Source of the DNA: Mesodorylaimus sp. YZB2_4
Taxonomy: Eukaryota > Nematoda > Enoplea > Dorylaimida > Dorylaimidae
Length of the DNA stretch: 64,000 nt
Assembly: GCA_030248295.1 (NCBI GenBank)
Contig: JASANH010001463.1
Location: 62,001 to 126,000, forward strand
Direction of reading: 5' to 3'
Below, piece by piece: positions 45,566 to 56,500 of the stretch; position 1 is the stretch's first letter, and each line of letters begins with the position of its first letter. The position numbers and the translations under genes are program-made. The notes under the pieces were generated by a model, which searched no databases, was not told the DNA's origin, and worked only from the letters and a program-made list of their open reading frames with translations.

Positions 45566-46040
45566 TCATTTCTTTCCCTTTTTCGTGGTCGACGCTGGCA
45601 TGAGAGACAGGTAGGCGCCATCCGTTCCTTCCGACGAGGCCTAAAAAGGAGACCCATCAGATAGCGCAGATTTAGTAAATGAAGTTCGTACCTCGACGGT
45701 CGATTTGTCGAACACATTCGACTGAGCCATGGCCATGGTTTCTTGAGGGGCCGGATCGGCGGCTGCTGATTTCTTTCCTTTTCCCTTGGGCGACGCTTTG
45801 TCCGTCTTCTTCGTCCCTTGCTTTTCTGTCGCCTGTTTCTCCGACACCTGCTTCTCCGACTCTTGTTTCTCGGATCCTGCTTTTCCCGACTAAAACGAGT
45901 GTGACTGCGAAGGAAACAGTGTTCAGATCCTGGTCATACCTTGGCACTTGTTTTTTCCGAAACCGCTCTCTTAGCGACGGCCGGCGCCTCTCCCGGTCCT
46001 TCGCCCTCCTCTTCTTCGGCAAGAAACGCGCACTTTAACA
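45566..46040 (-). CDS. Lys/Glu-rich low-complexity protein, 5' partial
   Basis: Minus-strand exons ~46040-45940, 45889-45692 and 45640-45566 join in phase and end in TGA. The first exon is acidic (LAEEEEGEGPGEAPAVAK). The second contains repeated SEKQ/TEKQ units (SEKQESEKQVSEKQATEKQ) followed by KGKGKKSAAADPAPQE. The last ends STTKKGKK. A weak acceptor precedes the first exon, and no initiator Met was found nearby, so an upstream exon is missing. No enzyme or fold is recognisable. The basic KGKK-type C-terminus resembles the tails of the proteins at 18.7 and 30.7 kb. Confidence 0.6.
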
Positions 46041-46121
46041 CTGGTTAAGGCTGTCTTGGCGCGTCTTGTATAGTCTCTGTCTTTTAATGTAATGGCGGCT
46101 GCCTACAGCTCCTGAGAAATT

Positions 46122-47069
46122 TATGACGCAGGTTTTGAAAACTGGACTGATTCGAGTAAGATCTGATTACGACGCGAACCAGTCGCACATATTTTATCGT
46201 ACAAAGCCACCTAACGAAGTTGGCGATATTATGAAAAGCCTTTGGTCTTGCATGTCATGCAGGCGTCTCCGGAAAAAAGATCAGACTTCGCAAGTCGGTG
46301 GCTCGGTTTGTCGGTTTCACATCCAACATGTCCATCACAAGCTGACCATCACGTTCGCTGCGTTGGAGAGTCAAATGCCAGCATTGTTGAAGCTAAGAAA
46401 CTTCGAGAGGAAGATGAACAAAGATGTCCGAGTGACTAGAAAGTGTATACACCCTGTCTTTTCCGTTGCCCATGTCTTACCATAGCATGCAGAAAGTATA
46501 CGCGCGTGCAAAAGTGGCGCAGTTCACGTGCTCAAGTGACTCGGGTCACGAGAACAATGCGCGTGCACAATTGGCTCACGATCCACATGGAAGCGCTGCG
46601 TAACCTGATGGAGAGGTCGCTGACGGTGAGTTCTGCCTTGACTGGCCACATCACCCGCCACTGCATTCTCTCCTCGCAGGAGTCGTTGAATGCGGACGTC
46701 ATAATCAATTTCGAACAATCAGACCGTTTGCCCAACACGTCTTGCGTCACCTTCAAATGCCTGTCTGGAAACGATACGTGAAATTTTAACTTCGATGATC
46801 ACGACGCATTTTGCGTTTCAGCCTTGGCGATGTTGAGCATGTGCAAAAGTCTGATCACTGGCCGTTCGGGGAAACTTAAAGTCCATATAGTTTCTGATAG
46901 TTGATTGCAGAAGGGCAAAAATGAGTCACTGTTTCAGGCCGTCCCCAGCACATCCAAAAAGTCGGCGCTGCGAATGGCGCGCTTCAGCGTGGGACGCCGA
47001 ACGACCAACGCCGAGATCCAAGAAGCTGTCAAGAAGATCTGTGAGTTGGCCCTGCCGCCAAAGAAGTGA
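46122..47069 (+). pseudogene. Selenocysteine lyase-like (SCLY) relic
   Basis: The 3' part reads HMEALRNLMERSLT, ESLNADVIINFEQSDRLPNT (46678-46740), TLAMLSMCKSL and ARFSVGRRTTNAEIQEAVKK, ending with TGA at 47067-47069. This is the C-terminal order of selenocysteine lyase and related PLP-dependent cysteine desulfurases (INFxxSxRLPNT, then SVGRxTT). Near 46206-46340 weaker N-terminal traces occur (NEVGDIMKSLW; AGVSGKKIRLRKSVARFVGF), but in different frames. The whole middle, including the PLP-binding lysine segment (HKFYGP in the family), is absent, and the catalytic cysteine loop is not recognisable. The gene is therefore an internal-deletion pseudogene. Confidence 0.65.
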
Positions 47070-48199
47070 AAATCGTCTTTTGCTTCGTCCAGCGTAAGCG
47101 TTCTGGTGTGTGGTAACCTGGGCTGCTTGAGTGAGTGGCGTGCTCTTCTAACTGCGATGACGTGTTCGCATGATGTTCAAGTCTTGGTTTGGAAGGCATT
47201 TTAGTGTATGGGGTCTCTGGATATTGTACCACTTCACATACTTACCGTTGAGTACCATGCACTGCAGGCGTATTACTCTGCTGCGTACCCTTCGTTTTGC
47301 AGGGACTGCAAAATTCGCGCCAATCAGAGTTGATTTTTCGGACGGTAGTGCGAGGAATACGGCAGTTGTTGACTTGGATGAAAAAGATGCTTGCCCAGGA
47401 GAGCATACATATGGCGGACCGGCTCCCTGAACCAGAGCACGGCTAGGCCAGAGGGCATAGTACATGCCTAGTCCATGCCTATAACACCTGCACGCGGGTA
47501 TCGCTACACCACGAATATGACCAATAGTCTTCGTAATCGATCAACAACACCGAAATGATTGATCTGTTGTGGAGAGGCTTTATATATACAGGGCCAAATC
47601 CAGCAGAGTCAATGGAAAATCTAGTTCTGCGAAGGTGGTGCAAAATGAGAGGTCGATTGTGAGCAGTTTCTTTATTGCGGGAGCTGGTTCATTCTTTTTA
47701 AGTAAACAGCAAGCCTACACAAGGTTCCTTCCACTTTGTTGCTTGGGGCAAGTTGCGAAACAGCCCCAGTTTTTCGGCGGAGCCTAAAGCACTGATGGTG
47801 ATGACCCAGCATGAAATAAACCGAGCCGCTAGAAAAACAGACAGAGAAGATCCTGGGTTTAAAGTTCCTGTAAAGGCGAACTCGCCAAAGGAGAACAGAT
47901 TTGCATGATCTTCTCAGGCTTTCTTTACACTACTGCGGAGTATTGACTAACCTGGACTGGCTCTCGATTTGCATGGATACTAGCCTGCTGTTTTGTGCCT
48001 GTTTATGTGCCTGATGATCTGTCGTAAGGACACGAATGTTTCTTGTGATAGCTTCGCGGAATATATTGAGGTAAAAATAGTTTTGTTGTTTTAGTAAGTT
48101 TTCTGGCTGGGAAGTTGATTTTTAAGTAGGACATGACGAATAGCTCGAGCTCGGTCAATATGGATATGATATCCACCACTTGCAGCTAAGGCGCCGAAA
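47070..48199. other. Intergenic with inverted repeat copy
   Basis: 47405-47487 is the reverse complement of 42394-42475. The rest shows no gene or RNA. Confidence 0.5.
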
Positions 48200-49627
48200 C
48201 TGACTTTTACGCCGTAGTAAGGCTGTGCCGCTTCCGGTGACTTCCGGTTGGGCGCGCGGGAGAATACGAATAGGGGTATTTCTACGAGTATTTTTTGTGC
48301 ATTTCACAAAAGAAGGGAAAGGTGTTTATGAAATATGCGTGACTGGCAGGAATTATTATTGATAAATGGCAGACAAGTTTTCCTCGGCGATAGAAAGAGA
48401 AATTGAGAAATATACAGGTAAGTTTCTAGTTTGTGCTTTGCTGTACTCTAGGCTATAAGTAGGTATTCCTACGTTTAGGCAATGCAGGTCGTCGAGCAGA
48501 GGTGGGAACGTAAGATCGGCACGGAGATCGGCTATACTGTACAAAGACCAGGTCTTATTTTTAAAAATGATAACGAGGTAGGCTTTTAGGAGCAAGGAAA
48601 ACCCGTGTTTCTGAGTTTCCCTTATCGGTCTGATTTACTTACGGAATAGGCATTTCCTAATCTGCTGGTCCACATTGTCTAGGTATGTAATCTTGGCGAC
48701 AGCTTTATTGCGTTTGCGGCATGCAAGTTTCACCTGCTTCTTTGTAATTTGTTTTATTCTGAAAGATATCTTGCTGTGTCATGAACAAGGTTGACTAGAA
48801 GAAAAGACCTGATCAACACGTTGTTTCTGTCAAACGACATAATCATCTGCATTTACAGTGCACTACCATTAGCTTCAAATCTTTAGACTAAGGCTGAAAA
48901 TCTGATCACCGACTCCCACCTAGTCAACCTAATCAGAGGATTAAAATAACGTATTTTGCGAAGCTTCGCGACGACAAGCAATTGATCCACAGTCGTCAAG
49001 CATGTTCTAAAATGGTTTTCTTGTTGGGCGGGATCAACCTTGTCTTCCAATGCGGCCATTGTTCAGTTGTTCACAGTTGCGGTATGCCGGCCATGAACCA
49101 CCTGATTCGACGGCTAGAAATGCATGAAAAGTGGGCATTAGAACTTTTGGAAAATCCAGGTGGCCTTGCAATGGGCGAAAACAAGACCGAAAATAATGCG
49201 TTTGTCCACATAAGGGGCCACCAGCAAAAATTTTCTGAGGAAGCTGTTATTCAGATGTAGACCTGGCTGCTCCCCCATTTCTGAGCATGATAAAATGATC
49301 CGCTTTGCCTAAGCTCAAATTTCGAAGCCCCAGGGTGCCTGCTAGAGACTATGTATACACTTCCGCTTTTCCCCATTAAATGGGAATTTCAATAAACTAA
49401 AAACTTACCTTTACATTTTCCAATTTAGTTTCTCTTTCTATCGCCGAGGAGAACTTGCCTGCCATAAATTTTGCCACAGTCACGCATATTCCATAAACAC
49501 CTTTCCCTTCTTTTGTGAAATGCACGAAGAAATACTCGTAGAAATACCCCTATTCGTATTCTCCCGCGCGCCCAACCGGAAGTCACCGGAAGCGGCACAG
49601 CCTTACTACGGCGTAAAAGTCAGTTTG
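48200..49627. mobile_element. Foldback structure with ~225-bp inverted arms
   Basis: 48200-48425 and 49405-49627 are inverted copies at very high identity (shared GTAGTAAGGCTGTGCCGC, CTTCCGGTGACTTCCGG, GCGCGCGGGAGAATACG, CGGCGATAGAAAGAGAAA), separated by ~980 bp. The left arm contains a plausible first exon, ATGGCAGACAAG, giving MADKFSSAIEREIEKY then a GTAAGT donor; the right arm carries the same exon start reversed. The right arm abuts the hAT transposase relic. The spacer ORF at 48982-49260 has no recognised domain. Either a long-TIR foldback element or an inversion-duplication of the hAT 5' end. Confidence 0.75.
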
Positions 49628-51007
49628 TACAATTTTAAGTCTGTACAATTTTTTGGCTCAGAAAAATCCGAAGCGCATTCTCGGCAACGATTTACCGCTC
49701 GCCAATTATACGACATGATGAAGGATCCTCAAAACAGAGTATTATTAAATACCTTTCATCAAACGTTTTCGTTAATTTCTGTTTTTTCAGATCGTTTACT
49801 TATCGTTTTGCCGATGGTTCCTCAAACCGTTCGTGGAAAAGAATTTATTATTTCAAAGCGAAGATGCGGATGTCGTAAAATTAATGAACGAATTAGACAT
49901 GTTTTATGTCAGGTAATCTTATATTTTTTTAGATTTTCAATCAAATAATTCTCTTTGTTTCAGTTTATTACGCAAATTCGTTTCGCCCAGTCAATTGGAA
50001 AAGCATCACCGATTGGAGACTGATATAACGGATTTTAAATTCGAAGATTACTGTTGGTTAGAAGTTTTAATATGTTGTTTTAAAATTTCTACACACTTTT
50101 ATTTTAGCGCTTCGAGTATGGTTGACTTTGGATTCGAGTTTCTTTCATTGATCAATAACGTCGAGCCAGCAATGCGAGATGTCATACGGGAGCGCTGCCG
50201 ATCATGATTAATTATGGCTGCAAAGCAGGTATTTCTGTATATTTCTTCTATTTTAATGAAATTAAAAATTTGAGTTTTCAGGTCCAGGATCGGTTGCCGC
50301 AATTTTTACGAACATTTCGATTGCTCGAGTCGCTCAGTCCAACAAATATTGGAAAGTCCGAGAACATTGTGCCGTTACTCCAACGTTTTCGTTCGTTAAC
50401 CCCATCGATCGAAAGTGCGTACGACGAATTTCAATCTCTACACCTGTTCTACGATCAGTCGGACAAGGATTCGGTGCAATTTTGGATCGAAGTTTTGGAG
50501 AACAAAGATGCTGCTGGAAATCCACGGTTTGGCAACATCGCAATTTTCGCTTTGAATCTTTTCTGCTTACCATTTTCGAATGCGACGGTCGAACGAGCTT
50601 TCTCTGCGATGGCACTAGTCAAAACGAATCTTCGAAATCGACTGGCTTGTGAAACTGTTGAAGCAGTGTTAGCAGTTCGATTCGGACTGAAATTTCTTGG
50701 TGTAAAATCGTCTAGTTTCGAAGCTTGCAAAGTTTTTTTGAGCTTGTTCAACAGTGATATTTATAAAAACGTTGAGATCAGTGATGCGGAAAATTTAATT
50801 TTTGATGATGTTTTTGATGCTGTTGATGCGTTGGAGGCATTGGTATGAAATGCGTTGATTTTTTTGCATATTTTTTGTGAAATTTCATTTGAAAAAAATT
50901 GTTGATGTGGCGGATTTATTGGCGGTTTTAAAATTTTGAAATGACGGGTTTTGGCGGATTTTCAGGCTCGTTCGGCGATTTTCCATGTGTGGCATCTGGC
51001 AACACTG
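49628..51007 (+). pseudogene. hAT transposase relic with intact dimerisation end
   Basis: The frame at 50281-50848 ends with the hAT C-terminal dimerisation domain: FGNIAIFALNLFCLPFSNAT, then VERAFSAMALVKTNLRNRL, then ETVEAVLAVRFGL. Upstream pieces with SEDADVVKLMNELDMFYV and LLRKFVSPSQLEKHHRLE are in different frames or exons, and an in-frame TGA interrupts RERCRS at 50205-50207. The right end GGCATCTGGCAACACTG (50991-51007) is a typical hAT terminal inverted repeat (CAGTGTTGCC when reversed). The matching left end was not found. The copy is inactive as it stands. The ORF frame at 49520-49948 is mostly out of the coding frame. Confidence 0.8.
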
Positions 51008-51664
51008 CTGTACTCTACAGCATTCATTTTAACAAGCCCTGATTTGTATTTGTACCAGTTACATACGAATATAGTTCACACTGCACCACATCCTCACTCT
51101 GAGTCCTCGCTGACCCTATACTTTGGGCAGGGCAGATAATAAGTCGCCGGCTGGTGGTTTCGAGAGAAGCGGAAAACAAACTGAGAGGAAACCTGCTGTC
51201 GAGAAAGATAGCCTAACTATGCTGTCTGCGGCGTCTGGAGAAAATAGAACTTTTTGCTGCGTTATGTTGAGGCGTTTCAATTGAGTATCTGTCATGTGGC
51301 TTTTCCACAGATGGCCTTGCCACTAATTCTGTATACTGTAGCCATAAACTTGTGCCGCGTCATTTCGCAAATATAAGGGTGTACCACGCTCTTCAGACCC
51401 ATGAGATTAGATTGCGCATGGAACCAGCCAGTACAAGCAAAACTGATTTGTCTTATTCCCGCTCAGAGCAGACTTTATCTAGTTTGTACTTGCAGATCAG
51501 TTTAGCGGGACCATTTGAATAGTGTTAGAAGTGTGCCCTTTTTTAGAGTAAAGAAGATCGTGCGCATAACTTTTTGAGCTCAATCAAAATATGTAATCAT
51601 TTTTTTGCTAGCTTCAATAATGCCCAATCCCGCGACCGATTGTGTGGTCGGGCTACAAGAGGCT
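51008..51664. other. Intergenic, no gene recognised
   Basis: Flank beyond the hAT right end. Contains CTGTACTC directly after the terminus, a candidate 8-bp hAT target copy, but no left partner was confirmed. Confidence 0.4.
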
Positions 51665-53365
51665 GGTTGGCACGGAGGAGGCGGAGCCAACGCCTTCTCT
51701 GGGCAACAGAGAACCCACGCGTACATTGGAAGTGGCGTGGGATACTCTGTCGATGAGCGGCACCCTGGCGCAAGGTCTGCTCCAGGGTCTGCTCTCCCGC
51801 TTCTTGCAGACGAACCTCTAAAATGCGGCAGCTGTGCGCAAATACTTGTGGGAGTTTGAACCCTTGCCAGACATTTTTCCACAAAGTTTCTTGTTTTTTT
51901 GCAAACTTTTAAAAACCTAGCTAGTGTTTCATAATTTTGTCCTACTGTATTTATTTCTATGTTTAAGACCTCATCAATTATTCTTGTATTTCTTTTTAGC
52001 CTTGGTTGAAATTGATGGATAATATTGATCTGCCAGCCGAAGTTACACAGGACGGCAAGCTTACATTTCCCACAATAGTATCAAATCCACTCAAGCGAAC
52101 AATGATCAAAAAAGAAGCGATCATATAATCGTGAAATGTTCTTTAAAAAACCATTGCAGGTGCATTTTTTAATTTATCAGAAATCGCATAGCAGGCTTTG
52201 GTTTTCATTTTGTATGTGCTTCGCTGGGCGAACATTTGGTGCTTGTCATGCATAATTTTTAGACGGCACGTCAGTTATATCTTCATTAAAAAAACACATT
52301 TAAGAAAAAATTTCAGTTCAAGTATACACCGAAATTTATAGATCAAGGAGCATAAAAACTGCCCATGTCATGCAGCCTTTGCATTCTTTCCAAAGCGAAG
52401 TTCAGACAACGATCTTTTGCATGACCGCGAAACAGTCGAACCTGCGCCTACAGACTGTCGCTGATCCGACCTAAAAAAGGAACGTTGAAGTAGTCCTTAG
52501 CAATACAAGCGAGAATTTTTTGGGATTTCGCAGAAGAATGGGAGTCCAGTTCCTAACTCACTTGGGATGACTTCACAATTGACGGCTGTTCTATTGATGT
52601 TGCCATCATTTCATAGCTGATCAAGTTGCGAGACAGTGAAGAATTTGAGCGTCAATAACGCTAACCCTAAAATGCGAACATGACAAATATCTAATTCTCA
52701 GGAGCCTTCATAAAAGAGAACCATATTTAGGCGCAAAGGTCTTTTATTGGATTAGGTTTTACTTGAGGTTTTACAAAATTTAGGTTTTATTTCTTCGACA
52801 CAAATGCCTAACAGTAGCTTCCCTGGCAAATAAAATGGACCAAAGCCAAAAAAATTAAAAATTTTCAGCCACTTATGCCTGTTCCAAGCATTCGTAACAA
52901 ATGCGACTCACTTGCGGATCCAGCGGAATGCGAAAAAACAATCTTCAAAACTTTTTGAGATTTTTTTGCCATTTTAACGCAATGGTAATTTTTCCTGAAA
53001 AATAACAGGAATTTCAATAAGTTTGGAAATTTCTTAGCTAATAATGATAAAAATTAGTTGCAGAATTTATACGAGGTAAAACTGATTACAAGTTGAAGAA
53101 TAATTCTCGAGCTCCCCCACGGCTCGCGCCGCACTTCTGCCGAGATCGGCTCCGAGGGTCTGCTCCTATGTAGAGAGCATAGACCTTGGCGAGGGTCTGC
53201 TCCGTGTAGAGAGCATAACCCTGGGAGCGCACCCTCGCGCCTATCCGAGAGCACTAATACTCAAAACTCGTTGCGCCAGGGTGCCGCTCATCGACAGAGG
53301 ATCCCACGCACATCAGCCTAGCGTGGGTACTCTGTTGCACAGAGAACCAACGCCCCTTCGCCTAC
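51665..53365. mobile_element. Inverted-repeat element, ~1.7 kb, AT-rich core
   Basis: 51665-51800 and 53265-53365 are reverse complements in parts (TCTGTCGATGAGCGGCACCC, GGTGCCGCTCATCGACAGA; and CAGAGAACC...AACGCC). The right arm also carries two ~60-bp tandem units, GAGGGTCTGCTCC ... TAGAGAGCATA (53152-53222). The core is AT-rich and non-coding apart from short ORFs at 51580-51884. Layout suits a MITE or foldback element. No target duplication was verified. Confidence 0.55.
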
Positions 53366-53521
53366 CTGACATGTCAATCGATAACCTTTTTTCTAGACGC
53401 ACCAGCCTGCTTTAGATCTATTAGGTAGCCATGTCATCAACATCGAATTCATTTGTAAACATGTAAGCGTGTGACGGGCGGGAATAGTCAGGCGAAATCT
53501 ATTTTGGGTCTTTTTCTTTAG

Positions 53522-56500
53522 CTCTTGGATTACGATTTTGCCCGAGACGACGATGAACCATCTATTTTGGACAATTCCTGAATCTTGGAAATAGAAAAGT
53601 TATGTCCGAACGCTTGTTTTACAAAACAGAAGAAAGATGAGACATCGACGAACGGAGAGGAGTAAGTTTTGATGTCGCTTATACAAATATGCGGAGTTAT
53701 ACCCTCAGTTTTTCCAAGCATAACAATTCGTTCTTTTATCATATAGAAAAAAACCGGCGCTAGCGAGACGCTGTTTCGAGACGAGAACAGGCGAAAACTC
53801 GGATCAACCCAGTTGTCGCGAAGTGTTTTCCAGAATTTACCGATAATGACGATGTGGCGGAAGAGTTTTCACCAAAATCTATCGACATTTAGTTTGAGGA
53901 GGAGACGGAACAATATCAGAAAGTATGACTTGTGTGTTTTTGTGTCGATGTCTTCCATTTAAAAAGACAAACATTTTTCAGGTGGAATATATTTCGGCCA
54001 AGTCGGCCAAATTTGGGGATAGAACTTGTCACGTGGGTGACAGCGTGCTCCTCGAAAGTGCAGCGTTCGATTTTCCCGCTAGCAGTCGAGTGAAAGGTCC
54101 TCATCGGATGAAGAAGATGAGGTAGATTCTGTTGCTTGGTTCTGAGCTTACTTTTCCTTTGAAATTTTGAAGTTTTTTTAGGATTACGATGAAAAAATTT
54201 ACACGAAAAGATATCGGAAAACCGCTAATGGAAAAGGTGGGCGACGAAAAGCAACGACTGAACCCTTTTGCGTTGGTCGCATCGTTTCGTTTTCGACGAG
54301 GACTGGCACTAGCCGCAAATCGCAAACAGCGACTAGGTCTTTATTTCGGTCAGAAAGTTTTTCAGGTAAGGCCGAGTTTATTTGGCATTTATCTTTTTTT
54401 GTTCACCTCACATTGGTGACGAGATTTAATTTTAGACCCGAAAATACGACAATTGATAAGGCAGAAGCAGGAAAAAAGATTTAAATTTACTTTACTTCGG
54501 CAAAGAGGGTACGTAATTAGGGCCTGTATGTCTTTTGTCCAGCAAAGTTTGTCTCTTTGTTTATAGAAATCAAGATTGACAAATGGCAAACGTGAAGGCA
54601 TTTTGTGCCATCCTCCCGAAAGCAGATAAAATCAAAAAGATGACGTTGGACGAATATTTCGAAGGAGGCCTATTTCGATTTTATTATGAGCAGGTGAGTG
54701 GTCAACGCTTATTTCCCTTTGATGGTGCTTGTACCTCCCGAAATATAGCATGAATACTGAGTGATAGCGGCACTGTGTCCTCCCGGCTTTGACCAATTTT
54801 CCTGGGCAAAAGGCTGCAAAACCAAACCGGAGGGTATCCGAGAATGCCCGGGAAAATCAGGGGAAATAGGAATTTTCGAGCCGAAATCAGGGCAAACTGA
54901 GAGTTTGCATTTCGAGTTACCCGCCTTCAGCATTTTAAACCTAGCGCTCGGCCAGAGAAAAATTTTTTGGGGCCTTAAAAGGGGGGTCCAGGAACGCCTT
55001 TCTTATATACCTGTTGATTAGGAAGGAGTTCAGTGAATCAGTTAAACTTAATTGCGGAGTCGTGGAACAGTGTGAAAAATGATCAGTGCCAAACCAAATT
55101 TTTGTCTGAAAGACTTGGAAAAAGTGGGGGATATCTTTTTCTGCACCTTGTTGAGTCCTGTTCTCCGTACACGCCAGTATACGGCTAGGCCGATGCAAAT
55201 TTGAATCTGTGCATTTCTTATAAGTCAAGGGTCAGGAGGATTTTTCTGCGCAGATGTATGATGACGAGACTGAGACGTTCAAGAACGTTCCTCGCAGCGA
55301 CGACGAAGAAACTGCTCGAAAAAGAATGGATGACATTTTGAATGAACTGCGTATCCAACGGTGAAGAAGCGACTGAGAATGATGGATCTGTTCAGCGGAT
55401 GCGGCGGTAAGTGTTGGTTGACTCCAAGTATGGGCGAGGTCGGCTGGGTTAGAGGGGGTTTGGGCGGAGGAGGGACGGGGTAGAGAGCAGATCAGATCGC
55501 CTAAGCCTGATCTGATTGAGTGTGAGTTCAGGTTTGGTTCGAGTCGAGTGAGTGAGTTTCATGACTGTTTACATTCATTACTGTAGGCTGGCTGGACAAT
55601 TGGCCTGTGCTTGGAGTCAGGTCTTGGTCCTGCCCGGACATTTTGATCGCTTTTGCTTCCTTCCTTCTCTTTCTTCCTGCTGGACCTGAGATGCCGGGGG
55701 GGAATAGGAAGGGTTCAATGTCCTGGCTGGCCCAAGTAGTACCCCATTGCCCACACTTGGTTGACTCATGAATGGGCAAGGTCTATGAGCTCGGACGAAT
55801 TGCATTCAGGCAGGTTTTGCCGCAATTTGATCAATTTGAAGTTTTTTGGCGATAACCATTGCTTTCTACATTTTACAGTGAACATGCAGTAATAGCGCCT
55901 CCTTTGGGCAATTCACTCGTTTTTCTGAACCTTTAATGAGAGAAGATGCAAACAAGCATCCTTTTCCTCGAGACCAGGGAGGGAGTAGGGGGTAAAAGAT
56001 TCACAAAAAGAGCTCCTTGGCAGATTGACCAAGCCCAGGAGGGGTGCTCCTTACTGACTCCTACCATATGCTCATGCATCGAATATCTGAATAGCCATAT
56101 GCCAAGTACTGCTCCTGTTTTAGGACTACCGGAGGGGCTGCACGCTTCAGGAGTGGCCGAAACGCTGTCGGCCGCTGAAATTGAATCCAACGCAGCTGAA
56201 GCTTTCCGGAAGAATAATCCCAAGGCCATGGTTTTCAATGAGGACTGCAACGTACTACTGGAGGAACGTATGAAGGTGGGCATCTGTGATTTGTTTGCTG
56301 CATAGCCAGCTGATAATCTAAACTTTTTTGTTTCGTTTCTGGACGAGAAGCAGGCTCGGCTACCAAGACGCGGTCAAGTCGATATGATCGTCGGCGGTCC
56401 ACCTTGCCGAGGATTTAGCGGGCTGAATCGTTTTAGTGGAGGATGTGCGGCCCAAATAAAAGTAGATTTTATTTTTTACATTGCTTTTTCCATGGCAATG

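Noticed and set aside
49520..49948. 142-codon ORF across the inverted arm and hAT relic
   Set aside because: Its first part is the reversed arm, and its later part is out of frame with the recognisable hAT peptides.
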